Below, in pieces: positions 1 to 14,300 of a stretch of DNA of 64,000 nt. The stretch's first letter is position 1, and the number at the start of each line of letters is the position of its first letter. The notes under the pieces were generated by a model. The model was not told where the DNA came from and did not search any database. It saw only the letters and a list, made by a program, of their open reading frames with translations. Position numbers and translations under genes: made by a program. Source of the stretch: Synchiropus splendidus (Eukaryota; Chordata; Actinopteri; Syngnathiformes; Callionymidae). Location of the stretch: positions 16,053,001 through 16,117,000 of the forward strand of contig NC_071342.1 in NCBI RefSeq assembly GCF_027744825.2, given 5' to 3'.

Positions 1-904
1 CTGCTTTTTACTCGCACACCTTCAAATAGAGACATTTAAAATGATCTTTTTTCACCAACATTTAGACTTGCGTGATTGATTGGTGTTGTTTGTGTCTTTA
101 TTGTTGCATTTGCAAACCCGCCTGGCCTTTTATTTCCCTCCACAATGTCTTCTCATCCTGATAATCCCATCTTGTAATAATAGGCTGTTTATTCCAGAGC
201 ACCGGGAATGATTTGCTAACTGTGTGTGTGTGTGTGTGTCAGTTGTCAAAATAAAGCGCGTGGGTGAAATTGGCTGGGCCTCTGCCAGCGAGGCGTAGCG
301 GCGACTGTGGAGGTGCTCTGAATGAGGATTTATTTTTCCCTTTTTTTCCACACTCCAACCTCCACCATCAGCACACTTTGTAACAATCTGCCATTCACCG
401 TGAGCAGCATCACTAGATTCCCCTTTTTCCTCCCTGGGAGACGACGCATCACCTCTAGCACCCCCGCCCCCCACCCCTCGCCATTAACACCCCCACCCTT
501 TTCCCAGGTTATGTAATCGGCTGCTATATTTGTCATGATGTGATGTGCCCCATTAAACATTGTCCATGTTATTTGAATTACCTTGTAATGTCCCCTAATT
601 AACCAGAATGGGGCGCCTCAAAAGCTAAAAGGCTTTGTTGTTTTTCATTATCTTTTGCTTTTCGCCAGCGGCATCTGAGTGACACGCTATTTTAAACGGA
701 TATTCATGCACACCTTGGCTGCCACAAACACAAAATCAGGTCTTTAATCTGTGCAGGAGGAGACGCCTGCCTTCCACTGCCCGTGTCGCTACCGTCAGCC
801 CGAACTAGGCCGAGGAATATGACCTCTTTTGCTTCTCCCGCCGTCACGTCTGGCCCTCCGTGTCTTTTGTCTGATACATCTCTCTGTCTCTCTTTGCTTT
901 ACAG
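1..904 (+). other. pcsk2 intron 1 (3' part)
   Basis: Inferred intron, because the first coding exon is upstream of the window and exon 2 starts at 905. It contains a short (GT)n run at 222-239. No coding sequence was recognised; the stretch 550-720 is not repetitive and could be a conserved non-coding element, but that needs alignment. Confidence 0.8.
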
Positions 905-1009
905 ATTCCATTCGGCGAAGGCTTGTTTCACTTCTATCCTCAGGACTCTTCGAAGAGGCGGAGCAAACGCAGCGCTCGCAGCAGACAGCGGCTCCAGAAA
1001 GACCGTAGG
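905..1009 (+). CDS. pcsk2: pcsk2 exon 2 (prodomain)
   Basis: 35 in-frame codons ([16 protein letters not shown]...), with acceptor ttgctttacag and donor gtcagt. This is the C-terminal half of the prodomain. It is very basic: [13 protein letters not shown] includes RSKR (959-970), a furin-type R-X-K-R site that would fit the internal secondary prodomain cleavage known in this family. Phase 0 at both ends. Confidence 0.93.
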
Positions 1010-4000
1010 GTCAGTACGAACCCGAGCAAAGGACGGCTCATGCAAATAATCACACATACAGTTCCTGCAGTTTCTTCTCATACATGAGCGGAAACTACTC
1101 TTCCTGTACGCAGAGACATTTAAAGGAAGCAGACAACCCCACTAACTGACATTTACGGGGATAAATAGATTGAATCCTGGATTTCTCCACCGCTTCTCTT
1201 TGCTATCTAATAGACTACCTTTCATATTAAGGTCACTTGAATATACTGTGGCAACCATCTTGGAAATATTGCCAGGGTCAGTTCCTCCAATGAGTCAAGC
1301 TTATAGCTGGAACTAGGGAGAGAACTGTAATGTGGAAATTCATGCCTTAGGGTGCTTCTTACCAAGAACTGAATTTTAAACCCGCACACCTAGACTTCTA
1401 AAGATAAAGAGTCAGCTAAAGAGTCCACTGGATTTTAAAAAGATCGGGAGGAGCTCAGCCAAGCAGCTCATGTCTCCTCATACCCTGATGTTGCTGACCC
1501 ACAAGTGGTGTCGGGACATCCCAGTTCCCGAGTTGACCACTAGCTGTCCCCTTTGAGAAAGGAATGTAAAATAACGAATGCTATTTTGCTTGCAACATGT
1601 TACATTTTAAAAATATTAAACTACACGTCTGCCGGTTATATTTACATGGCACCATGTGGTGTGTTCAAGATAACCCCCCTCAGAGCTGCCTGAGCTCACA
1701 AGCTGAGCATGTGCTCATATAAAGTCCGAAAAATGACTAAATATGATCTGAACAGAAAGAAATCATGAGATTAAAAACGGGTGGTTTACAAAACATTATA
1801 AAAGGATTGTTCATGTGAGTCTGTTCATCCGATAGCACCTGAAAATCCCTGTCTATTTGACTTTGATTTATAACTTCCCCTGGACTTCCACACATCAAAA
1901 CGACAGCCTTCTAAATGCCTTTTATTTTTCACATCTAGCTAAGGTGTTTAGAAGCCTCTGCCCAATATTGGCAGCACAGAAAGTCCTGATGCAGATGATC
2001 AGCTAAGCTCTTTAATTGCAGTTGTGAGACGTGCTAATGAAAATAAATGGGAGCCGCTCCACCACGCTAATACTGCTAATGGAAGCAAGACAGCGCAGAT
2101 GTGTTCAGGTGTACGTTCCAGATGCTGCCTTTTTCATCAGATGCATGACAAACTCATATGCAGCCGTGCAGATATTGATTCCCCAGCATCTCCTCAGTGA
2201 TCGCGTATATTTCTTTTGAAAATATCGCCCGACCAAATGGTTCCGTTAATAAGTAAACAAAGTTTAGTTTTAGATGATTTCGAAGAGAAAACTATTTTGT
2301 GTTATTTGCTGGCCTTATTTAAAATAAGAAGCTGCAGCTCAAAATATTGAAATTATTGGGCGCCTTGTTGTCATATCCTTTATCATAAAAGGTATTTTTG
2401 AATTCCAAAAGTGGGTCAGTCAGGTTTCTCTAGGGTGAGATCTTTTGATTTCTATTCCTTTTTGGATTAATATATTCTCACTCGATGATATTTTTTAAAA
2501 AGACGAGTTTTTGTTCAGAAGGCCAGGTGATGAAAAAAAAAAATACTGGAGAATCGCGATGGCTGATTCTGAAACTGGAGGGTCAAGTGATTCCTCTTCA
2601 AATTCAGGTCGCATCAGTATATTCCTCATGGCTTCCGCCTATTAACTTAAGCTCAGTTTAAATAAGTTAATCGTGGTTGATCCTTTTTTAGTATCGCAGA
2701 GGATTTTTCAGAATTTGCATTCTCTGTTCCGCAGCAACTACAGGAGAGTCTTTAAGATGGATTTCCTCAGGTCCCTGGAGCCTGTTTATGCATGGAAATC
2801 TATTAGCAGAGCTTCATGACCCACTTCTGGCTTTCCTGTTGCATTTTTACGGTCCACTTTTTTTTCTTATCTGACTGCAGTTCCGAATGAATTTTATCTT
2901 TCGGGTGCACTTTTAATAAGCGGCGAACTGATGGAGGGAATGCCACTTGCATGTCTTTGGTTTTAAGCGTGCTGAAGTGTTGTGAGTCGGGGGTGGAAAA
3001 TGATAGAGGTTCACACACTGTTTGATGTTGTGAGTGGGCAGCATGACATCCTGTCTCTGGGGAAGTACCGGCGCTTCTGCCAAATTATGGAGCGAAGGAA
3101 GGGAAGACGGAATACAAAAATGAAGCGTGGCGTTATTATCTGTTGATTAAATAGTCCTATTTGAGAAAGCGGCGAGCGAGAAGGCAGTCAGACTGACATG
3201 TCGCAGGAAGTTCACACGATACATTCACAGTGATTTATTGTGTGCCGCTAATAAAAGCTCTGCATAAGTAGCACTTAAGAAAGGCCGTCTTCGCCGCCGT
3301 AATTTGAAGTGGTAAACAAACTGGACAATGACAGTTCCTTTCACAACTTTATTTACAAATTCACAATTGCTAGCCCTTTTACCAGTGGATGAAAACACCA
3401 TTTATTGAATATTGGTGCATTTATTGAAGATGGGAATTACCCTGTCTTCCAGGGACTAAAAGCCTCTTTGTCATTGAAAGATTTAATGTCCTTACATTGC
3501 TAAAAGTCTTTAGCTTTAGCCACTTACCATCTGAAAAACCAAATATACATGTGTAACCAAATGTCCAATGCCCCATGTCAACCAAGTAGAATTACATTAT
3601 ATGAGTGTATTCTAATACAGTGAATGTAGAGTGTCTGCTGCAGGTGCGCTGTTCCTCTATGTGTGTGGCCGCTGCATGTGGGAGGGGTTGCCGAGTGAGT
3701 GACGTCTCTCCATAAGTGAAGAGGTGCCCGGTGCGTGTCCAGCTCTGAATGTGCGCTTCTGTGCAGTTCGGCTGTGACAAAGTCATAAACCAAGTAACGC
3801 TCTGTCCGAGCTCCAGCTGACAACAGGACATGTGTCGAGAGCTGTGACACCACTGTCCAGTGCGGAGACAGGAAAGGTTTTACACCTCAATATGAAGAAA
3901 AAACAGTCAGTAAATGTAGCTAACGGGACACGTCTGCATACAGAGGCTGCGTTATACACAATAACAAAGCGTGTCGTGGGTCAGCTGATCGGTCCCTGCA

Positions 4001-7000
4001 ACGTTATGTTTTTTCCTACTTTTATCAGGGGCGTTCAAATTCTGGATTTTCATTCGAAATCCGAAGCAAAAAAATCACAAAATTTTTGTTCAAACTCCGG
4101 GTCAGGGACGTTGGAAAACCGAGGTACCACTGTAATTGCAAAATGGTGTAGCTTAGTTCTTAGTTGTACACAAATAAGACAGACTCTTGCTGTACATGAC
4201 AAGAACAATTTAAATGGGTTGTTCATGTCCTCATCATGATCCAGCGGCACAGATAAAGACAAAAGCCATTTTTGTGCACAGTCATCTCTTGATTGTCTTC
4301 AACGTCTTATGTGTGTGTGTGTGTTTTGTATCTATTATTACTCTAATGATCCCAGATGAAAGCTGCTCTGCTTGTGAGTGAACAGTCTATTGAACATTCT
4401 GTTCAATGCGTCATTTTCATTGTTGCCATGTGGAGGTCATGAATGGAAAAAAGAAACAAAAAAACAAACAAAAAAAAACCCATAAAAGCATCTATTTTTC
4501 ATTCCAAGCTCTATCTGGTCTTCAATTTTCACTGTTGAGTATTTCAACGCACTATTGACAACAAGAAATTGACAGGCTCCAGGCCAACTCCACTACATAG
4601 TCCAACTCAGTTCATGTGTCTTCTTTCTGCACTGCGCTGCATCGGTGCAAACTACTGATGTGTAGATGAGGTATCGTGAAACATTAATGCAGGGTTGATG
4701 AAACAGTGTGGTATTTTTTTAGAGGCCACTGATGTAGAAACAATGTGAAGTTTCATTGAATCAGTTGTTCAAGTCCTAAGCACAACAACAGAAGCACAAC
4801 AGAAGTTGTGCTTCTGTTAGATGAACCAGGGCCACAGCGGATCGAGAGTTTGGGCCTCAACTGTCTTTGATCTTGTTTGTTCGGTTATATATTATATTAT
4901 ATTATATTATATTATATTATATTATATTATATTATATTATATTATATTATATACAGTTTGCTCACCAAGCAGCAGGGAACCTTTGTAAGTGCAAGAGTTC
5001 CTGGTCCACTGATCACACTGATGCACAAGACACGTGGCAGCTAGGATGATAACAACAGCAACAAACATGGAGGAATCCCTGAACAAAAGCAAACAAAGCA
5101 TCTGTTTGCTTTTGTTCGTTTTGTTTTTCACTACACAATGGCCAGGGTTTCCACTGCTCTGAATGTACTTGGAATTCTTATTAAATTGAAATTCTTCTAC
5201 AAATATTTTATTTTACTTACTTTACATTAAAAGAGCTTTAGTTTAAATGAGGTGATATAAAAACTTGAATATAGCCACCATCGTGATTTACTGTGCTATT
5301 GTCAAACTGATGCAAAATAAACAATATTTTGTTGTTTAAGTGTATGTATGGGTCCATCATTTGATTCAGTAATATACCACATTCATTCAAATTGAAAAAT
5401 GTATATCTGTATATATCTGTACAATTCATTACCAAAGGAGTACCTTTGACCCACGTGTTGTGAAAGTAAGAAAACCAGCTCATTACTTTAGCCTATTAGT
5501 GCAAGAGCGTGTTCCACAATGACGCAAACCCGACATCCTTTCTTCCTGCAGGTCAAGAGTGTCTTGGAGCAGGAGGGTTTCGGTCGTCAGAAACGCGGCT
5601 ACAGAAACATCAACAGCATGGAAGTCAACATGAGCGACCCTCTATTCACCAAGCAGTGGTACCTGGTGAGTAATGGCCCGCACGGCCGCCTGACCTTTTC
5701 CACGTTCCCCGGTGCCAATTACCGCTCACATTCCCCACTACTTTGGGAAACAACACTGGTTTCCGTTCCTCAATTAGTCCGAGTCGATTCCGTGGCTTCT
5801 GGCTCCGCCTTTACTTTGATCCGACCGTGACGTCGATCACTTCTTGCTGTCAGGACTTGGCATTTATTCCCCCTCCCCACCTGTTGTCACACTCCCTCCC
5901 GCGCCCTCAGGCTGCCTTCATCGCCGCCGTGTCTTCCCACACAAGCACCCTCCATATTGACTCATTTTCTAATGGCGTCTCGACTGGATGCCATGACTCA
6001 CGGATGTTCTCCATATTGTCCCTAAGATAAACACAGGCCAGGCAGACGGGACCCCTGGGCTGGATCTAAATGTGGCAGAAGCTTGGCAACTGGGCTACAC
6101 GGGAAGAGGCGTCACTATAGCAATCATGGATGACGGTGAGTGTAGCCAAGTCTTCCCTGTGGAGCTGGAACTGAGAACCCATGACACGAGACACTGGCTT
6201 CCTGCCAAGCCCACTTATTAGAATATGAAAAATATATGATGCTTCATTTTCTCACACGTTTAAAAACTTTTGCAAAATAATAAATCACACATATTTGTTC
6301 TCCTTTGCCTTACCTGCGATTCAATTGTGATGGATTGAGTTGCCTCAAAATCCCTTTAGCCATTATGTCACTTGTCTTTTTAACTAATATGAAGTTACAT
6401 TTCCACATTTAAAACTGTGGTAAAATAGACTGACACACAGGAAGGAAATACCCAACCTCCTAATTGATTTAATTCTGATCCAACCAGAAGCGGTGACCAA
6501 AAATGTGTAGATAAACAAACCAACAAACCTTGAAAACTATCTTTAAAAATGTCATGTCAGTGCTCAGCAATAAGAGAGGGTCAAAAGGAGTGTTAATTCA
6601 GTGAAACAGACCGTGTTTACATAACCTCAGGAACATATTCAGAAAAATGTATCTGTAGACTTCAAGATCAAGAGCAACGGAACAGAACACACTACTGTAC
6701 GTCGCAATCAAAAGCAATTCAAACAAAGTAGGGCCTAGTGGGAATCAGGAGCAGAAAATGTAAGAACTGTTCTTCACTCTACCCCTTTCCAATCGCTCTA
6801 AAAAGTATGAACAAGTGTTGGTTATAGTATTTATAATGTAATTTAAGTAGTGTAAAGGCAGGAGAAAAAATGGAGGGGGGGTTGAAGGGTGAGGGGCGTT
6901 GACTTTTATTGAATTTCCGAGAATTAAGAATCTAGTTTTTTATCATGAGAAGTAAATCTCATGATAAACCACTCTCACCAACCTGTACCCGGTCCATCTC

Positions 7001-10000
7001 CTCATTTCTATGTCCAGATACTCGACTTCCTGTCTGTGAGCAACAGACTTCAGCTGTTATTCTTTTCAGGATTTTTTTTGTTAGAAACACTTCAACAACC
7101 ATCGTAATCATGTTCAACATCATGCTGCGTTATCCGCTTGTTTTGATATTCCCACTTCCTTTTAATCCGTTTTATCACGTGAGATTTCATTAAAAAAAAA
7201 CAAAGATAATTTTTCGCCACCATCAGCCTAAAATGTCAACGGGACCGAGGTGCGCAAAGAGCACAAATTTGACTGAAACCAATGGTTCTTGTAACTGTGT
7301 AACCTTTTGCAGTGTGTTACTACTAGGGTGAGAGGAGGGCGTGCAGAACACCATTGATAATGCACATTATGAAATGATGCCTCAGTATGACAGATCTGGG
7401 TCCTGACTTTCATGCTCATTCACTTATTGAAATTGCTCATTAAATAAGTCCCACTTAAATGTACCACCGCACTCCAAAAGATTGGGGTCCTTAAGAATTG
7501 CTTTTATTTTTTTTAATTAAAAAGAATCATAATAAACTAGGGCTGCAACCATGAGTTGACGTCATTGATAACGTTGACAAAAATTTGTCGACGTCAAAAT
7601 CTGTGCGTCGATGCGTCATCGTGTAAACACCTATGAGCCGCAGGATGGGCATCGAGAACTGGTTGTTATTGAGAAGCAGCGAGAAAATATCACATGCTCT
7701 GGAATCATTAGGATATGTTCATTTCTCTTCCTTTAATTGGTTCCTGACTGAGGTCGGACTCCAACTGGCTGCTGTCGCTGCGCGCCCCAGGCTCCGCGCC
7801 GCCACCTCCGACTGACCGCCTCAGTCACAGTCACGGAGGAGTTCGAGCGGAACTTGGTCGTAGTGTTCAAAAGTGTGGCTTCGTTTTGTTTGTGAAGATA
7901 ACGCGTCTTAAGGATGAGCAAACTCCTTCGACACCATGGTAGAATGATGAAAGAGTGCTCTGTGTTTGGTCTGTGACGTCACTCACTCTCGAGCTAACAG
8001 CTAGCATGTCGGTTAGCACAGAGCTAACTTGTTGTAAGTTAGTAGATGTAGTGAAGTGTCTCTCCTCCTCCTAATAATAATAACCACAACTGAACTACGG
8101 AGCTACGCTGAACACATCATTTTAGGTTATTATTCAAATAACACCTTTTGATGTAGACGTTATTTATACGATACACATATGAATATTGATGATTTTAAAT
8201 TCTTCTCAAGGACCAATAAAGGCCTCAGTTTTGAAGAACTGGAGCTCTCTGTCAACTGTTTCATGCTTCATGCTTCACTGGGTTAATACGTCTTCCTGGA
8301 TTATGTGTCATGATTTTAATATACTTGTTTAATAACGTATGGTGTCTGAGCCTCACAGTGAGATGTTTTAAGCAACGTTAGGTTAAAAAGAAATTCAAAA
8401 TAGGTCCAAACAATGGTAATCGCGATTCGTTGGCTAATCGAAAAATAAGTTAATAATAATAGTTGCAGCCCAAATTTTGGATCTATAATGTGCCCAAAAT
8501 GACTCTTAAAGCTTTTTTAGCTATAAGGTGTTTCCATTATTTTGTCCAACCCCTGACGGGCTGTCAATAGATGAAAATCTTTATCTCAACTGAAGCCAAG
8601 CTTAGCCAAGATCAATGGCAAATAAACTGAGGATTTCTATCCGTTCCAAATGTAACTTAAAGGAAAATGTTTTCGACACAAGAGTGGCCAATAATGCTTT
8701 GCTCATGCAAACATTAATTTGCTCCAACATACCGACGTAACAGATACAGTCAGGAACAGTCTTTAGAATAAGCTCAGTGGCACTGAAGAGGCACAACAAC
8801 ATGCTAACAGCATAACATTGGAAACAGTACAAGTAACGTCCGACTTACGACCGGAATCGGTTCCGACCAACTGGTCATAAATCAGATTGGACGTACGTCG
8901 AATGCCATTCAAAGCAGCGGTTGGAGGTGCTACTGTAGTGGTGGATGGCTGTGTGAGAGTGAGCTGCTGGGATACTGTGCTGCCTTAACTGTCGTACATG
9001 TTGTCGGGCTGCTACGTGCTGCGGTGCCAGACATTGAATTTTAAAAAAAAGCATCTGCTGGCTGTGGTCGTAAGTCGAACAGGTTGTAAGTCGGATGTTA
9101 CTTGTACTGGCCACTAGTGCTTTGATAAAATCTTCCTTTAAGCTACATTTAGAACAGAGGAAAAACGAGAGATTTATAAATCGCCAGTTAACTCAGCTTT
9201 AGAGCGATTATTCCCTGGTCCAGTCCTGACCCTGATGGAACCAGGGTGACATGCCAAAAAAGTGAATGCCAAAAGTGGCAGCGCTTGGGAAAGGATGTTC
9301 AAGGCCTGACTATGTCAAACAAGTCATCTAATCCTAGCTGAAGGGTGCAACCTCTTAGATGACGTTGGTGTGGAAGTGTCCTTTGATGTGTTGGGGAGCT
9401 ACAAGGAAATGACAAATTACGATCACCGCAAAGGCATTAAAGAAAAAATTCAACTATATATGAGGTGTGCTTCAACCTTGAAGAACTCTGAATAATTGTT
9501 GTTATCATATTTCAGGCATTGACTATCTGCATCCAGACCTGGCATCAAATTATGTGAGTACCTCAACCTTATTTCTCCTTGCTGTCACAAAAGCCGCTCT
9601 GGGCGTCAGGTGGTCGACGTCAAGTGGGTTGGCTTGCCGTGTGGCTGCCACTGACAGGTGCTTTCCAAGTCACGGCTGCGAGGTCTCCTTGTGTTCCTGG
9701 AGGACGCTGAGACAGGAGGACAGCCAGCAGAGCTGTTTCATGTTAATGCAGGGAGCACTTTGGCAGGCCGATCTGTCAAAAGCAGAGATAATGCCAGGGT
9801 GGTTGCCGCTGCATAATGTGATGCACTTTCTCTCGAATACTGATCAAGCAGGCTGTAGTGATGAGGATTTGACCACAAAGTTTGTGGTTCAGCGACACAA
9901 ATGTTTTGCGCCTGGAGCCTTGTTGACTCACTTCTTTGACCTTAAGCCAACTGTGAGACATCATATCTAGTGAGCAAATCAGATCGGTGGCATTGCAGTG

Positions 10001-11293
10001 ATGGCGGCCAAAACACATCAAGCTTGCTACGTCTTTCCACTTCAGCTTTTTGTTTTTTGTTCTGTTTCACCACCGCTTGCCTGGGAACAGAGATGAGTCT
10101 CTGCCCAAAAATAAGCTGCCTTGATTCATGCTCCAGTGGATTGATGGATCATGCTGCGTGGAGACCTACAGACTGTGTTTACGTGGGTGAGAGTGAGGGA
10201 AACACTGTGCAATCTCATCTTTTGTTTTCTCAGAGTCTCAGTCCTCGGCAGATTCCCCTGCTGTCTGCTGAGCAAATGCACAACTCAAATAAATATCAGT
10301 TAGAATTGACGATGGAATGTGCACCGACACAAAACACTCCACCGGTGCTGATGATCAAAACCGTCTTTCTCATTTATATTGCGCAATTTAGAAAGCGACG
10401 AGCTTCGTATTATAATGATATTACGAATCAAATTCCAAGCTAAATGGGTCTGGAGGAGATAATTTCAGCCGGTAACTGTGATATTAAAAAGAAATTATGG
10501 TCCTCATCAATCTCTAAAAATGTGTTTTTTTTATTTAAATTTAGAAATGGGTAGTAGAGGTTACAGCATCGTGACAAATTCCAGGGTATAATCGGTTCTG
10601 ATATTCTTGGTTGTCTTTTGGGGTGTATTAATCCACAGAAAAATACATTCAACATTGAGATAAAACTGACTATAAACATTTTAATGAGTTTGCAAGGACT
10701 GCGTCTGTCTTCTTTGTCTTTCAACTCTTCCTGTCAGGGGTTGCCAGCAGCAACAGCAAGTTATCCATCTTGTGCATCCTGCCTAGTCACACCTAACCAG
10801 TTCCCTCATCCATGAACACAATGCTTGCCTTCCTTTTCTCCTCCTACCTGGTACTTACATTTATCCATTCAACATGTCCATTGTCTCCCCTCTCTGCTTG
10901 TCCAAACCTCTGCTTCTCACCTTTTCTGACGGAGCTACTGCCTCCAAACCATGCATCGTGGCAGCTCTCACTACTTTCCTATAAAGCTTCTCTTTCACTC
11001 CCCCCTTGTTTGACCCTTGACAGTCTCCATCCCTTTTACAGTGCCTCCACTTTCCTCTTCACCTCTTCAAATTATTGTCCATCACTCTGCACGACCTATC
11101 TATAATGAGGACTGGATCAATTAGAAATGAAATGACAGTATCTTACTTTGAGGTGTGAAATCCCTGCTTTGTTGAGGGATCTTAAGTAATAGAAGAAAAC
11201 AAGCATGTGGCTAGTCAAAAACATAGCGAAAACAAACGTAAAAAAATCACATTAGTAAAGAGTCAAATCTCTCTTTCTATAGAGGCAACTGAA

Positions 11294-11355
<62 letters not shown>

Positions 11356-14300
11356 AGACACACATTTTTTTTTTCAGTCCCTGTTACTGTCCATGTGGAC
11401 TTTGGATTTTGCAATTCTTCCCTATGGGAGTTTTCAGTTGCCTCTATAGGAAGAGAGATTTGACTCTTTAAAAATGTTATTTTTCACGTTTGTTTTTGCT
11501 ATGTTTTTCTTGCTCTTGAGTCTCCACAGAATCAAAGACTAGCCACATGCTTGTTTTGACCAATTTCATGTATGTATTTATTTATTAATTTTTTGTATTC
11601 CGGTCCCTGGTACTCTCCATGTGGACTTTGGATTTTGCAATTGTTCCCTATGTTCTCTCAGTTTTCATTTGATTTCAGAGAGATTTGACTCTTTATTAAT
11701 TGTTATTTTATATGATGAGATGGGGGTAACTCCCTGGAAGACACACACACTCAATAAAATGACTTACATTTTGACTGTAGTTTTTATGTAATGGTTTTCA
11801 CTACTCCGTATCAATGCTCAGGAAGGTCTGATCTAGTTTTGACTCTGTGTTAAACCTACATCTGATGCGATTCCATCTCTTACAGCAGATGGAATTGTGG
11901 ATGTGGATCACACGTTTTAGGAGCCATGCTGCCATGATGTCTCACCATCATGAAGTTCATCTTACATAGCTTGAATATGCATGAGACGAGGAGAAGGCAA
12001 AAAACGCTCAATTATTCATGGGCGCTCCGCAGAAGCCGCGCTGCAGATCTGGACCGTGAAGTCGACATGAACGACTGTCAATCTTGATCTGGGCTAAAAC
12101 ACACAAGGCAGCAGTCGGACAAAAATAAATCACCGTCCGTTGTCCGTTAATAGAGTGTGCGTGTAGTTAATCAGACCAGCGGGTAGTGAGCTTCATTAGG
12201 GCCTTTATAGATTTGGGGGTCAGCGCCGTGTAGATGAGAGAAATGAGAGGCATTTACAGCACAGCCTAGTCACACTCATGGCTGCTTGGTTGAGCTGTAC
12301 AAGCAGGTTAAGTTTTGCTATAGAAGCAAATCAAGAGGTGAAAAATGCGTGTGCCAACTGCAAAAAGATCTGCACTTTTGTCATGAAGTTCTCAGTTAAC
12401 ATCTGTCAGTTTACTCGTGGCTTGTAGTTTGAAAAGGTTTACACTCCGACAGTGCCTCCTGCTTTGCCATTCTGACCCGAGCTTCAACCCTCATGTGGAC
12501 AGTAAAACATGTATCACAACTCAGTCATTCAGCCTTTTATTCTGCAAAAAAATGCAGGATTTATTGTTGACAAGTATTAATGGAAACATGGGCAACCTCA
12601 GATTACCTTTGCAGTTTCTTACCCCTTCTATGATTTGTAGGTCTTTTTCACCCAGGAAAGAAAGTGGGCGTGAATTCTTTCGCGATCTTAGAACCTACTA
12701 GAGTGTCGCAACTGAAGTCAGCAGCAAAGTCAAATATGGATTTGCGGACAAGTTTGCATGAAGGGTGTTAAAACTTACAACACAGCTTTACAGTTTCTCA
12801 CATCTCACAAGACATAACGTATTGACAATTAGCAAGCGGACATCTCCATGTTTCCCCTCCATTGCGTGATGATGTAGGCAGTGTGTCAATGTACTGTGCA
12901 ACACACTGCCACATGCAATAGTGACAGGTGGACTTTTGCAGTCAGGCATCTGGGCTGCATCTTGATATATTCGACTTTCAAATTTCATGTTCTGCAGCAC
13001 GTGCCGCCGCTAGTGATGGGGAGATGAGGTTTCATGACACAGTATTGAAGGGTAAATGAGGTTTCATGACACAGTATTGAAGGGCAGTTGAAACAGTGTC
13101 CTGTCACTACATCACGCCAAGGGCAGCGTGTCTCCTAAGCAGTGATGGGGAGATGAGGTTTCATGACACAGTATTGAAGGGTAAATGAGGTTTCATGACA
13201 CAGTATTGAAGGGCAGTTGAAACAGTGTCCTGTCACTACATCACGCCAAGGGCAGCATGTCTCCTAAGTAGTGATGGGTAGATGAGGTTTCATGACACAG
13301 TATTGAAGGGTAAATGAGGTTTCATGACACAGTATTGAAGGGTAGTTGAAACAGTGTCCTGTCACTACATCACGCCAAGGGCAGCGTGTCTCCTAAGCAG
13401 TGATGGGTAGATGAGGTTTCATGACACAGTATTGAAGGGTAAATGAGGTTTCATGACACAGTATTGAAGGGCAGTTGAAACAGTGTCCTGTCACTACATC
13501 ACGCCAAGGGCAGCGTGTCTCCTAAGTAGTGATGGGTAGATGAGGTTTCATGACACAGTATTGAAGGGTAAATGAGGTTTCATGACACAGTATTGAAGGG
13601 TAGTTGAAACAGTGTCCTGTCACTACATCACGCCAAGGGCAGCGTGTCTCCTAAGTAGTGATGGGTAGATGAGGTTTCATGACACAGTATTGAAGGGTAA
13701 ATGAGGTTTCATGACACAGTATTGAAGGGTAGTTGAAACAGTGCCCTGTCACTACATCACGCCAAGGGCAGCGTGTCTCCTAAGCAGTGATGGGTAGATG
13801 AGGTTTCATGACACAGTATTGAAGGGTAAATGAGGTTTCATGACACAGTATTGAAGGGTAGTTGAAACAGTGTCCTGTCACTACATCACGCCAAGGGCAG
13901 CGTGTCTCCTAAGTAGTGATGGGTAGATGAGGTTTTATGACACAGTATTGAAGGGTAAATGAGGTTTCATGACACAGTATTGAAGGGTTGATGAGGTTTC
14001 ATGAAACAGTGTCCTGATTTTGAGAGGTCACCAGATGGTACTGTCTGCTGTAAAACGGTTCAGCTGAACCAAGAGTGCCATCCAGTGGCATCAGAAAATT
14101 AGGGAACTGTTTCATCAACCCTGCAATACTGTTTCATGATACCTCATCTATCCATCGCTGCGTGAAAGAAAGAGGTTAAACCATGGAGTAGCGCTCCTTT
14201 TGCTCTGAGTACCGTTCATACCAAGTGACATACAAGTTATAGTAGCAGTTACGCGCCTCCTTTTGGAATGTCACATAGGATGGGAAAGGTATGAAACAGC

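Larger units (their letters stand above)
1010..5551 (+). other. pcsk2 intron 2
   Basis: 4.5 kb between exons 2 and 3. It contains a copy of MITE family A (about 3620-4132), a fragment of MITE family C (4652-4770), a (GT)n run near 4311-4322 and an (ATATT)n array (4886-4952). Nothing recognisable in 1010-3600. Confidence 0.85.
6136..9515 (+). other. pcsk2 intron 4
   Basis: 3.4 kb. From 7.5 to 9.1 kb it is nearly all transposon: a hAT-like element (7538-8471), a partial 83-bp palindromic MITE (8505-8556) and a family B MITE (8828-9106). 6136-7537 shows nothing recognisable. Confidence 0.85.

Noticed and set aside
6027..6035. Alternative acceptor inside pcsk2 exon 4 that drops INT
   Set aside because: The family keeps INTG after the WYL of exon 3, and the upstream AG has the better pyrimidine context.
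13011..14160. CRISPR-like direct repeats
   Set aside because: The units are 129 bp, contiguous and without unique spacers, in a vertebrate intron. It is a tandem array.
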